Assembly (NCBI GenBank): GCA_937923355.1
Contig: CALAIO010000220.1
Coordinates: 1 to 10,435 of the forward strand
From: an uncultured Rhizobiaceae group bacterium
GTDB taxonomy: Bacteria; Pseudomonadota; Alphaproteobacteria; Rhizobiales; Rhizobiaceae
DNA: 10,435 nt
Direction of reading: 5' to 3'
The stretch's first letter is position 1; each line of letters begins with the position of its first letter. This document shows, piece by piece, positions 1-6,735 of the stretch. Position numbers and translations under genes: made by a program. The notes beneath the pieces were generated by a model. The model saw only the letters and a program-made list of their open reading frames with translations, did not search any database and had not been told where the DNA came from.

Positions 1-405
1 CTTTTGAAATTTGGCTTTGCAACTGGCGTCTATGGCGCCGATCCAAACGACAGTCTTGAGCTTAATCAATCTGCAATTACTAATGCTGTCCGATGTGTAC
101 CGCCAGAGAACAAGCCAGTGGGTGCAGAGATTAATAATTGCAGGCCTTTTCTGATTAATACACTTGACCGTTTTCCAAACCTGAAAGCACTCGTAACGCT
201 TGGCAAAATCTCGCATGATTCTACCGTTCGTGCTTTGGGTGGTAAACTATCAGCAACGCCCTTCGGGCATAATCTTGCTCAAGAAATCGGTGGTTACACG
301 CTTTATTCAAGCTATCATTGCTCCCGCTATAATACGAATACGGGACGCCTGACCGAGAAGATGTTTGAAGACGTTTTTGCCAATGTTCGAAGTGCTATCG
401 ATTAA
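1..405 (+). CDS. Family 5 uracil-DNA glycosylase (UdgB-like), C-terminal part, cut at window start
   Basis: The reading frame is open from base 1, so the gene begins outside the window; the TTG at base 4 is an internal Leu codon. UdgB enzymes remove uracil, and in some cases hypoxanthine, from DNA in base excision repair and carry a 4Fe-4S cluster. The visible segment has the family's RCxPPxNKP block (RCVPPENKPV) followed by NNCRPFL; these two cysteines match the last two of the four cluster ligands. Next come LVTLGKIS, a GH segment (PFGHN), and the C-terminal motif SYHCSRYNTNTGRLTEKM. In relatives the last motif normally reads HPS-x2-NTxTGRLT, so Cys replaces the usual Pro after the motif His. 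The N-terminal catalytic region is not in the window. The stop TAA (403-405) overlaps the stop of the convergent paiB-like gene. The family call is firm; the exact substrate range cannot be read from this fragment. Confidence 0.85.
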   Translation, partial: LLKFGFATGVYGADPNDSLELNQSAITNAVRCVPPENKPVGAEINNCRPFLINTLDRFPNLKALVTLGKISHDSTVRALGGKLSATPFGHNLAQEIGGYTLYSSYHCSRYNTNTGRLTEKMFEDVFANVRSAID

Positions 406-1052
406 CTAGGGTCTGTACTCAATTGGGAGAAGACCCTAGGCTCTTTCATAAGCTTTGATAACAGTTCCAATTCACTGCCCATATCATTTTCTGCAACGCC
501 TTTGGCAGCATTCATGCGCACTTCATCTGGCTTATTCTGGGAGAGTTTCCAAGTGCCGTTTACTTCGGTGACTGCCATTCTCACTGGCACAATCTGGCGA
601 AGCATTTTTTGATAGATACCCTGATCCATCTTTGAGGAGACCCAAGGCTTTTTAGGCAAGAGTCTAGTCTCAATCGAAGCAGAAAGACGCTCCAACACAT
701 TATGAATTTCGTCTTGCGGCAGAAGTTCTATCTCACCGCGCAAATGCACAGCTATGTAATTCCAAGTTGGCACCTGATCGTCGACAAAATACCAATCCGG
801 CGAAATATAACTATCGCCGCCCAAAACAGAAATAACGGCTTTTTGTGGTTCTTGCTTGAGACTTTGTACAATAGGGTTTGAGCGAACCAGATGTAGCTCG
901 ATGGTCTTGTTATCTTCCATCAATAAAAAGGGAATATGACTTAAGAGCGGACCATCAGTTGCGTTCACCGCGAGCGTGCCGAAAGCTCGTTCACGTGCAA
1001 ACTCAATGTTGCGTGTTTCAGTTTCTTTTCTAAAGCTTGGATTTGGGTGCAT
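402..1052 (-). CDS. PaiB-family FMN-binding protein / negative transcriptional regulator
   Basis: A 216-residue protein of the PaiB family, which has a split-barrel flavin-binding fold. Bacillus subtilis PaiB was described as a negative regulator of sporulation and protease genes, but many members are simply FMN-binding proteins of unknown role. Family blocks seen: N-terminal FGTLAV...GPLLSHIPFLL (residues 24-44), HLVRSNP (54-60), YISPDWY (82-88), the hallmark VPTWNYIAVHLRG (94-106) and WKLSQNKP (168-175). Length is typical, with a slightly extended C-terminus. The ATG lies 3 bases after the smpB TAG, and its ribosome binding site (an AAAAGGGG run near 1061-1068) lies inside the end of smpB. 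This suggests co-transcription and translational coupling with dapA-smpB. The last codons overlap a 9-bp inverted repeat and the stop of the convergent glycosylase gene. DNA binding is not evident from the sequence. Confidence 0.85.
   Translation of the reverse strand: MHPNPSFRKETETRNIEFARERAFGTLAVNATDGPLLSHIPFLLMEDNKTIELHLVRSNPIVQSLKQEPQKAVISVLGGDSYISPDWYFVDDQVPTWNYIAVHLRGEIELLPQDEIHNVLERLSASIETRLLPKKPWVSSKMDQGIYQKMLRQIVPVRMAVTEVNGTWKLSQNKPDEVRMNAAKGVAENDMGSELELLSKLMKEPRVFSQLSTDPS
406..439. repeat. 9-bp inverted repeat at the convergent gene junction
   Basis: CTAGGGTCT (406-414) is exactly mirrored by AGACCCTAG (431-439) across a 16-base loop. It lies inside the last codons of the paiB-like gene and immediately follows the glycosylase stop codon. 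It could form a stem-loop that ends transcription from either side, but no T-run follows on either strand. The outer CTAG on both arms also resembles the boundary of a short inserted element (see findings). The inverted repeat is certain; its function is not. Confidence 0.5.
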
Positions 1053-1055
1053 GCC

Positions 1056-1538
1056 CTACCCCTTTTCGCGCATCAACCTTGCTTTTTCACGATCCCAATC
1101 ACGCTTCTTGGCGACCTGGCGCTTGTCATGCGCCTGACGGCCTTTGGCAAGGGCAATTTGCAATTTGGCGATGCCACGGTCATTGAAATACAAACGATTA
1201 GGCACAATTGTCATGCCTTCACGCGCGACACCAATCATAAGCTTGGACATCTCTTTTTTGTTTAAAAGGAGCTTGCGATGCCTGCGCGGATTATGATTGT
1301 TGCGATTGCCTTCGAGATACTCAGGGATATAGCTATTGATAAGCCATATCTCGCCATTTTCCTCAGTCGCATAGCTCTCAGCAATATTCGCTTGACCGTT
1401 GCGCAGAGATTTTACTTCTGTCCCGGTCAACATAAGGCCAGCTTCTAGCGTTTCAATAAACTCATAGTTATGACGCGCCTTTCGGTTGTCAGCTACAAGT
1501 TGATTGGTAGAGCTATCCTTCTTTTTTTTAGGCGCCAT
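1056..1538 (-). CDS. smpB: SsrA-binding protein SmpB
   Basis: A 160-residue SmpB, the small basic protein that binds tmRNA (SsrA) and delivers it to stalled ribosomes for trans-translation. Seen: a basic N-terminus, then [10 protein letters not shown] (18-27), the OB-fold signature [14 protein letters not shown] (39-52), the [11 protein letters not shown] block (82-92), [17 protein letters not shown] (117-133), and the charged tail GRQAHDKR...[12 protein letters not shown], which enters the decoding centre. Length matches the family and nothing is missing. The ATG is preceded by GGAGAGG directly after the dapA stop, leaving a 17-base gap, so the gene is probably co-transcribed with dapA. dapA-smpB adjacency is common in alphaproteobacteria. 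An A8 run covers codons 4-6. The tmRNA partner gene is not in this window. Confidence 0.97.
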   Translation of the reverse strand: MAPKKKKDSSTNQLVADNRKARHNYEFIETLEAGLMLTGTEVKSLRNGQANIAESYATEENGEIWLINSYIPEYLEGNRNNHNPRRHRKLLLNKKEMSKLMIGVAREGMTIVPNRLYFNDRGIAKLQIALAKGRQAHDKRQVAKKRDWDREKARLMREKG

Positions 1539-1555
1539 GAGAGCCCCGCCTCTCC

Positions 1556-2437
1556 TTAGTTGATGAGACCGGCATGAACCATCGCATCACGAACCAAAGC
1601 CTCTGTTGATGCTTCGATTGGTACGAGTGGTGAGCGTTGAACATTTTCGCATTTGCCAAGCAGGGATAGCGCATATTTTGTGCCGCCTGGGCTTGGTTCA
1701 GCAAATAATGCTTTATGGAGTGGCGCCAGTTTATCTTGGAACTCTAGTGCATCAGCGTAACGTCCATCAAGACAAGCTTCTTGAAAGTCAGCACATAATC
1801 TTGGTGCAACATTCGCAGTTACTGAAATACATCCATGGCCACCGTGAGACATAAAGCCAAGCGTGGAAATATCTTCTGCTGACATTTGTACAAAATCATT
1901 GCCTATAGCGTGTCTTTGTTCAGATACCCTACTCATGCTGGCGGTTGCATCTTTTACACCAATTATATTCTCATGCTCGTTGTATAATTCAGCCATCGTT
2001 TCAACGCTCATATCCACGATAGATCTGCCAGGAATATTATAAATAAAGACAGGCACACTAACAGCTGATGCTATCGCAGAAAAATGTGCTTTCATTCCAC
2101 GCTGATTAGGCTTGTTATAATATGGTGTTACACACAATACTGCATCAGCGCCAACTGCCTCTCCGTGCTTTGCAAAGTCAATTGCCTCGGCAGTATTATT
2201 AGACCCCGCGCCTGCAATAACCGGGAGACGGCCTTTGTTTTGATCAATACAGACTTCAACCACACGTTTATGCTCATCATGCGATAAGGTTGGTGTTTCA
2301 CCTGTTGTACCGACTGGTACAAGCCCATGACTGCCTTCAGCAATCTGCCATTCCACAAAGTCGCGGAATACCTTCTCATCAAATGCACCATTGGCATCAA
2401 ATGGGGTGATAAGCGCTGGCATTGAACCTTTAAACAT
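1556..2437 (-). CDS. dapA: 4-hydroxy-tetrahydrodipicolinate synthase DapA
   Basis: A 293-residue cytoplasmic TIM-barrel enzyme that condenses pyruvate with aspartate semialdehyde, the first committed step toward meso-diaminopimelate (peptidoglycan) and lysine. All key residues align with Escherichia coli DapA: Thr44-Thr45 in GTTGE, Tyr107 in TPYYNKP, Tyr133 and Arg138 in YNIPGRS, and the Schiff-base Lys162 in GVKDAT. The C-terminal helical part is complete and the length is standard. The start ATG at 2437 is supported by a GGAG ribosome binding site 8-9 bases upstream and by the family N-terminus [13 protein letters not shown]. It is the first gene of the dapA-smpB-paiB-like series, divergent from the lytic transglycosylase gene. 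Several dapA paralogs often exist in this group; the linkage to smpB and slt suggests the housekeeping copy. Confidence 0.97.
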   Translation of the reverse strand: MFKGSMPALITPFDANGAFDEKVFRDFVEWQIAEGSHGLVPVGTTGETPTLSHDEHKRVVEVCIDQNKGRLPVIAGAGSNNTAEAIDFAKHGEAVGADAVLCVTPYYNKPNQRGMKAHFSAIASAVSVPVFIYNIPGRSIVDMSVETMAELYNEHENIIGVKDATASMSRVSEQRHAIGNDFVQMSAEDISTLGFMSHGGHGCISVTANVAPRLCADFQEACLDGRYADALEFQDKLAPLHKALFAEPSPGGTKYALSLLGKCENVQRSPLVPIEASTEALVRDAMVHAGLIN

Positions 2438-2607
2438 TGGAAAACTCCGAAATTCTCATACTGTAATTTTAGAAACTCCACGGACATTATCCATCAAGTC
2501 TTATCTGCGCAAGCAAAGATATAAGCGGATTTATATTTTAAGCTTTTGTTTATCCTATTTTCATCACTTTAGTGTCTTATGCAAACGAACAAACAATGGT
2601 TATTTGC
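2438..2607. promoter_or_regulatory. Divergent intergenic region between dapA and the lytic transglycosylase gene
   Basis: About 170 AT-rich bases that must hold the promoters for both the leftward dapA series and the rightward transglycosylase gene. The GGAG ribosome binding site of dapA is at its left edge. No convincing -35/-10 pair with standard spacing was found on either strand. No strong ribosome binding site precedes any of the three possible transglycosylase starts (GTG 2572, ATG 2596, ATG 2608). The promoter role is inferred only from the divergent layout. Confidence 0.4.
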
Positions 2608-4704
2608 ATGCAAACTCGTAAAATTATTAATGCTTTAATATTCTCAAGCGTTGCAGCGTTTGGTGTTTCAAATACCAAGGTAGCAAGTGCGCTTGATATT
2701 GACCTACTCATTAATCAAAATGTGCCAATTCCAACTGCGCGTCCTGATACGATCGTGACGGGTGCAATACAAGCAAAACCACTTCAGATTTCAGTTCTTC
2801 AATCAGGACGTAAAAACCAGGTCTCGCCCGTAAGCGGAAGCTTGAAGCAAGGCCTTGAGGCTCTCCGCAAGGGTGATACCAATCTGGCACTTTCCATCCG
2901 CGCAGGACTTCAAGCTGGAAGCCTTGATCGTAAAATTCTGGCTTGGTCGATTGCGCTTGCAGGACAGGACAAACTTTTGTCTGGCGAAATTTCAAGCATC
3001 GCAAGAGACTTGCCGCATTGGCCTGGTCAAAAAACTATGAGCAGAAATACAGAAAAAGCACTCGCTCGGGAAAGACTGTCTGCTTCTCAAATCATCCAGA
3101 TATTTGGTAACACTAGGCCTACAACGGTAGAAGGCGCGATTGTCTTAAGCCAAGCATTGTTGAACGTTGGGCAACGCACAAAAGCAAATCGGATTATCGC
3201 TCCTTTCTGGCGAAATGAGAAACTCGATAAGAAAACTGAAACTGAACTGCTCGGTAAAGTTGGTACTGCGCTGAACAAATCTGATCACAGATTCAGAATG
3301 CACCAACTATTGTACAATGACCGCGTGAGAGCCGCTGAACGGATAGCAGCAAAAGCTGAACAATTCAGCCTGGCAAAAGCGCGTGCTGCCGTGATTAGAA
3401 AACAGTCCAATGCTGGTCGATTATTAGAGGCAGTTGCTCCCTCCTCCAAAAAGGACACTGCATATCTTTTTGGGCGCATAGAACATGCAAGACGTTCTGG
3501 CAAATATACAAAAGCTGCAAACCTTTTGTTGCAGGCACCACGTGATCCGCGTCTGTTGGTCGATGCGGATGAATGGTGGATTGAACGGCGTGTTGTCAGT
3601 CGTGAAATGCTTGAACTGGGAAAGCACAGGCTTGCATATCGCATTGCTGCGGAACATTCGGCACAGTCTGCTCGGGATATTATTGATGCTGAATTTCATG
3701 CAGGCTGGTATGCGCTTCGTTTTCTCAATGATGCAGCAACGGCGCGCAAGCATTTTTCTCGATTACTCAAACATGCCACACGCCCAATAAGTCAATCGCG
3801 TGGTCATTATTGGATGGCGAGAGCTTCTTCTGGCGAGAATGCCAAGGCGCATTATTCAAAAGCAGCGCGGCATGCAGGTACATTTTACGGACAACTGGCA
3901 GCTTTGAAGCTTGGCGTTAAAAAGCTGAATGTGAAACGCGTAAAACCGACTTCTATGGATCGAAATAATTATCAATCCAGAGAACTGGTACGCGCCATCA
4001 AACGTCTTGAAGCGATTGGTTCTGGCTGGCGTGCGGATAGTATTTACCGTCACTTGGCCTTAACGCTTCAATCTTCTGGTGAAATTGCCATTCTGGCAGC
4101 GGATGCAGAACGCAAAGGCGATTACTCGCTGTCGCTGCAAATTGGCAAGCTGGCGCATGGGCGTGGATTTAAAGTTGATACGCTTTCATGGCCACTGGGT
4201 GCTATTCCCAACTCTGCAAAGATTGGTGGGGCTGGGCGCGCACTTGCCTATTCCATTGCACGACAAGAAAGTGCTTTTAATAAACGCGCTGTTTCGCCCG
4301 CCAATGCACGGGGGCTGTTGCAACTCTTGCCTGGTACTGCAAAGGCAGTCGCACGAAAAAAAGGTTTGAAATACTCCTTCAAAAGACTGACTACTGATGC
4401 AGGTTACAATGCCACTTTGGGCGCTTCATATTTGACTGAGCAATTAAGTAATTTCAATGACTCATACATACTGACTTTTGCAGCCTATAACGCAGGCCCA
4501 AGACGCGTGGATGAATGGCTTAAGCGTTTTGGCGATCCGCGCGGAAAACCGCTTAATGAAGTGATAGACTGGATTGAAAAAATACCCTTCAAGGAAACGC
4601 GTAGTTATGTACAGCGTATTTTGGAAAACTATCAGGTCTATAAAACCCGTATTTCGGGAACACCTCTAAACCTTGAACAAGATTTGCGACGCGGTAGGCG
4701 TTGA
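2608..4704 (+). CDS. Soluble lytic murein transglycosylase (Slt70-like, family 1A)
   Basis: A periplasmic enzyme that cleaves the MurNAc-GlcNAc bond of peptidoglycan with formation of 1,6-anhydro-MurNAc. From the ATG at 2608 it is 698 residues. Residues 1-28 form a signal peptide: RK in the n-region, a hydrophobic core INALIFSSVAAFGV, and KVASA before the cut. A long alpha-helical superhelical region follows (about 70-530). The C-terminal SLT domain (about 540-690) has RQESAF with catalytic Glu554, then SPANARGLLQLLPGTA, FAAYNAGPRRVDEW (AYNAG at 626-630), and IPFKETRSYVQRILENYQVY. These are the family 1A signatures, and the length is usual. ATG 2596 (702 residues) and GTG 2572 (710) are possible starts; 2608 gives the cleanest signal peptide, but none has a good ribosome binding site. 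It is divergent from dapA and probably co-transcribed with the downstream hydrolase. Confidence 0.93.
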   Translation: MQTRKIINALIFSSVAAFGVSNTKVASALDIDLLINQNVPIPTARPDTIVTGAIQAKPLQISVLQSGRKNQVSPVSGSLKQGLEALRKGDTNLALSIRAGLQAGSLDRKILAWSIALAGQDKLLSGEISSIARDLPHWPGQKTMSRNTEKALARERLSASQIIQIFGNTRPTTVEGAIVLSQALLNVGQRTKANRIIAPFWRNEKLDKKTETELLGKVGTALNKSDHRFRMHQLLYNDRVRAAERIAAKAEQFSLAKARAAVIRKQSNAGRLLEAVAPSSKKDTAYLFGRIEHARRSGKYTKAANLLLQAPRDPRLLVDADEWWIERRVVSREMLELGKHRLAYRIAAEHSAQSARDIIDAEFHAGWYALRFLNDAATARKHFSRLLKHATRPISQSRGHYWMARASSGENAKAHYSKAARHAGTFYGQLAALKLGVKKLNVKRVKPTSMDRNNYQSRELVRAIKRLEAIGSGWRADSIYRHLALTLQSSGEIAILAADAERKGDYSLSLQIGKLAHGRGFKVDTLSWPLGAIPNSAKIGGAGRALAYSIARQESAFNKRAVSPANARGLLQLLPGTAKAVARKKGLKYSFKRLTTDAGYNATLGASYLTEQLSNFNDSYILTFAAYNAGPRRVDEWLKRFGDPRGKPLNEVIDWIEKIPFKETRSYVQRILENYQVYKTRISGTPLNLEQDLRRGRR

Positions 4705-4753
4705 TTTAACGCATGCAACATAATACATCATTGATAATGATTATATATTGGTT

Positions 4754-5635
4754 GTGAGTAATTCCTTGGACTATATTCCTTTCAAAGTGTCTGCCCGTGA
4801 CGGGGTAAAAATAGCAGGGCGTAAATACGGTTGGGGTAATCAAGACCCCCACCCTGTCGTCTGCCTTGCAGGTATCACTAGAAATGCAAATGACTTTCAC
4901 GATTTGGCGCTTTATCTTGCCAGTTCAAAAGGTGGAAACCGCCGCGTCGTATCTATTGATTATCGCGGTCGCGGTCAATCAGAGTATGACAGCAACTGGA
5001 AAAACTACACGCTTTCCGTTGAGGCTGAAGATACCATTGATACGCTAACAGCACTCGGTTTGGGCGAAGTGAATTTCATTGGCTCATCACGCGGCGGGCT
5101 CATCATTATGATGCTCGCAACAATGAGACCCGGCATCATAAAATCTGTTGTTTTAAACGATATCGGACCCGTCATTGATGCGACTGGACTGGTTAGAATT
5201 TGGCGCACTTATGAGAGTGAAACATTGCCCTCATCCTTTGAGGAAGCAGCCCTTTTGCGTGAACGTCTTGGCAAGTCGACCTCGCCGACATTTTCAAAAG
5301 AGGAATGGGAAAAAGAAGCGAGACGTCTTTATAAGCTTGAAAACGGCAAACTGGTTTTGCAGTTTGACAAGAAACTCTTAACGAGCCTTCGTTCTATTAA
5401 TCTAGATGAACGCCTGCCCGACATGTGGCCAGACTTTGCTGCCATAACCAACGTTCCAACACTGGCCATTCGCGCAGAAAATACAGATATCCTTTCACAG
5501 GACACCTTTGAAACGATGCAAATGCTTCATCCGAAAATGAAAACTGCCATCGCAAAAGGCCAAAACCACGCCCCTATACTAAGTGTCGGCGGGCTGGAAA
5601 AACAAATAGCCAAATTTCTTATAGAAGAACTCTAA
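4754..5635 (+). CDS. Alpha/beta-fold hydrolase, substrate unknown
   Basis: A protein of about 293 residues with no signal peptide, so probably cytoplasmic. Its alpha/beta-hydrolase fold features are: oxyanion region VVCLAGITRNANDF (36-49), strand and turn VVSIDYRGRGQSEYD (65-79), nucleophile elbow FIGSSRGGL with Ser112 in G-x-S-x-G, acid candidate Asp245 in RAENTDILS, and catalytic His272 in GQNHAP. The usual HG before the oxyanion loop is replaced by AG. A cap region (about 150-215) is rich in charged helices. The start is uncertain: GTG 4754 and TTG 4748 (two codons longer) are both possible, neither has a clear ribosome binding site, and there is no in-frame ATG before the stop at 4721. 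It begins about 50 bases after the transglycosylase stop, so it is probably in the same transcript, which ends at the hairpin at 5664-5692. Esterase or lactonase activity is plausible; the sequence does not show the substrate. Confidence 0.85.
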   Translation: MSNSLDYIPFKVSARDGVKIAGRKYGWGNQDPHPVVCLAGITRNANDFHDLALYLASSKGGNRRVVSIDYRGRGQSEYDSNWKNYTLSVEAEDTIDTLTALGLGEVNFIGSSRGGLIIMMLATMRPGIIKSVVLNDIGPVIDATGLVRIWRTYESETLPSSFEEAALLRERLGKSTSPTFSKEEWEKEARRLYKLENGKLVLQFDKKLLTSLRSINLDERLPDMWPDFAAITNVPTLAIRAENTDILSQDTFETMQMLHPKMKTAIAKGQNHAPILSVGGLEKQIAKFLIEEL

Positions 5636-5663
5636 ACTTATAATCGCTTACTGAAGACGTAAA

Positions 5664-5692
5664 AAAGCCCGCTTGGTTCACAAGCGGGCTTT
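5664..5692. terminator. Bidirectional Rho-independent terminator
   Basis: A perfect 12-bp stem, AAAGCCCGCTTG (5664-5675) with CAAGCGGGCTTT (5681-5692), has a 5-base loop GTTCA. The A-run at 5661-5666 supplies a U-tract for leftward transcripts, and TTT plus the T-rich sequence up to 5700 serves rightward ones. It lies between the convergent hydrolase gene and the OmpA/BON operon and should end both. Confidence 0.93.
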
Positions 5693-5712
5693 CTAATTTT
5701 ATCTGTAACAGC

Positions 5713-6600
5713 TTACTTCTTTGTCTTACGACTTGAAGTAATCTCTCCGCGCTCAACACGTTTTGCGTGAGCGGTCATACCGCCTTTTGCAAGAACCTTG
5801 GATTCAGCAACCCAGTTCTCACGTTCAGGACGACCTGGGAAACCAAGCTCGTTACCGATCCAGGTTTCATTGGCGGCTGTCCATTTGGCAATTTGATCAA
5901 ACTTGTAAACACCAAGTGCAAACAATTTCTTCTCAAGCGCATTACCAACACCGTCAATAAGCGTTAGGTTGTCGCCACCACCAGCAGGAGCTTTACTCAT
6001 TACCGATGGCTTTTTGCCCATATCACCAGCATTGGCTTTACCTTTTGAAGAGTCTACTTCGCCCTTGTCTACGCGTTTAGCGAAAGCAGTCGTGCCACCT
6101 TTTGCTAGAACCTTGGCTTGTTTAACCCACTCTTCGCGCTCAATACGACCAGGGAAGGCAAGACGCTCACCCATTTCACGTTGGTCTTTTGCAGACCATG
6201 CCGCGATTTGAGCGAAGGCTGTTACACCAACATTGTTCAAGCGACCTTCGTTTTGAGGGCCAATACCCTTGATGCGTTTTAGGTCATCTTTAACTGCAGG
6301 TGCAGCAGGTTTTGGCTTCGGCTTAGGCTTAGGTTTGGAAACCTTCGCTTTTGGCTTAGGCGCAGGCGCTGGTTTTGCAACTGGCTTCGGCTTAGGCGCA
6401 GGTGCCGCAACTGGCATCGGCTTAGGTTCAGGTTTTGGTTCAACCTTTGGCGCCACTGCAGCAGCGGCTGCAATTGGAGCTGCTGCAACAGCAGCTTTTT
6501 CAGGTTCAACAAACAAACGATGTAAAATACATCCTATGATACACCCCAGAATATAGGCAATTGCCATTAGCAAGAGCGACTGGATAATAAACATTGTCAT
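5713..6600 (-). CDS. Membrane-anchored protein with Lys-Pro linker and two helix-hairpin-helix-type domains
   Basis: A 295-residue protein in three parts. Residues 3-26 form one hydrophobic helix with GxxxG (Gly19, Gly23) and cysteines at 20 and 24. Residues 33-104 are an Ala/Pro/Lys-rich linker with many KP steps, like the spacers of TonB-type proteins. Two copies of a domain of about 80 residues follow, at 105-184 and 210-289. Each starts with a hairpin motif (IKGIGPQNEGRL, IDGVGNALEKKL), continues with FxQIAxWxA, FPGRxERExWV and KVLAKGGxTAxAKRVxxGE, and ends in SS. This HhH-like unit occurs in several alphaproteobacterial proteins; HhH units usually bind nucleic acids or proteins, but the role here is unknown. 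The ATG at 6600 is chosen for its AAGGAG ribosome binding site 8 bases upstream; a GTG/ATG-type extension to 6657 would overlap the 33-residue gene. Last gene of the operon, before the terminator. Which side of the membrane the domains face is not settled. Confidence 0.85.
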   Translation of the reverse strand: MTMFIIQSLLLMAIAYILGCIIGCILHRLFVEPEKAAVAAAPIAAAAAVAPKVEPKPEPKPMPVAAPAPKPKPVAKPAPAPKPKAKVSKPKPKPKPKPAAPAVKDDLKRIKGIGPQNEGRLNNVGVTAFAQIAAWSAKDQREMGERLAFPGRIEREEWVKQAKVLAKGGTTAFAKRVDKGEVDSSKGKANAGDMGKKPSVMSKAPAGGGDNLTLIDGVGNALEKKLFALGVYKFDQIAKWTAANETWIGNELGFPGRPERENWVAESKVLAKGGMTAHAKRVERGEITSSRKTKK

Positions 6601-6608
6601 AATACTAT

Positions 6609-6614
6609 CTCCTT
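6609..6614 (-). promoter_or_regulatory. Ribosome binding site AAGGAG fixing the start of the HhH-domain gene
   Basis: AAGGAG on the minus strand sits exactly 8 bases before the ATG at 6600 and just after the stop of the 33-residue gene. It decides the start against an open reading frame that runs 19 codons further upstream. Confidence 0.85.
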
Positions 6615-6619
6615 CTCTC

Positions 6620-6721
6620 TTAACGTTGTTTTCTAGGTTCAGATGTAATCCAACCAACTACCAGCCCTATGACAAAGGCTATCAGCAGAAAGAGGAAAAG
6701 TTGTTCGATTAAATAGAACAT
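6620..6721 (-). CDS. 33-residue single-helix membrane protein
   Basis: A complete short gene: ATG at 6721, TAA at 6622-6620. It fills the gap between the OmpA/BON gene and the HhH-domain gene almost exactly. The ribosome binding site GGAGG (6731-6735) follows the OmpA/BON stop codon directly and lies 9 bases before the ATG. The product starts MFYLIEQLFLFLLIAFVIG and has one hydrophobic helix (about residues 3-26) with Gly19-x3-Gly23, then a polar basic tail SEPRKQR. The helix aligns without gaps to the first 25 residues of the next protein: Met1, Ile5, Gln7, Leu10, Ile14, Ala15, Gly19, Gly23 and Ile25 are identical and most others are conservative. This suggests a duplicated membrane segment that may pair with its neighbour. 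Function is unknown. Good translation signals, perfect fit in the operon and the paralogous helix argue that it is real. Confidence 0.8.
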   Translation of the reverse strand: MFYLIEQLFLFLLIAFVIGLVVGWITSEPRKQR

Positions 6722-6730
6722 ATGATGTGT

Positions 6731-6735
6731 CCTCC
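6731..6735 (-). promoter_or_regulatory. Ribosome binding site GGAGG of the 33-residue gene
   Basis: A perfect GGAGG on the minus strand, starting one base after the TAA of the OmpA/BON gene and 9 bases before the ATG at 6721. Strong translation signals for such a short frame support it as a true gene, probably translationally coupled to the upstream cistron. Confidence 0.85.

Noticed and set aside
1522..1529. A8 run in codons 4-6 of smpB as a programmed slippage site
   Set aside because: The frame is intact and poly-Lys N-termini are normal in SmpB; there is no alternative product to support slippage.
6269..6556. Plus-strand frame encoding a Gly/Phe/Ala-rich protein
   Set aside because: It is the antisense shadow of the Lys-Pro/Ala-Pro linker of the HhH-domain gene; its composition follows from that repeat and it has no ribosome binding site.
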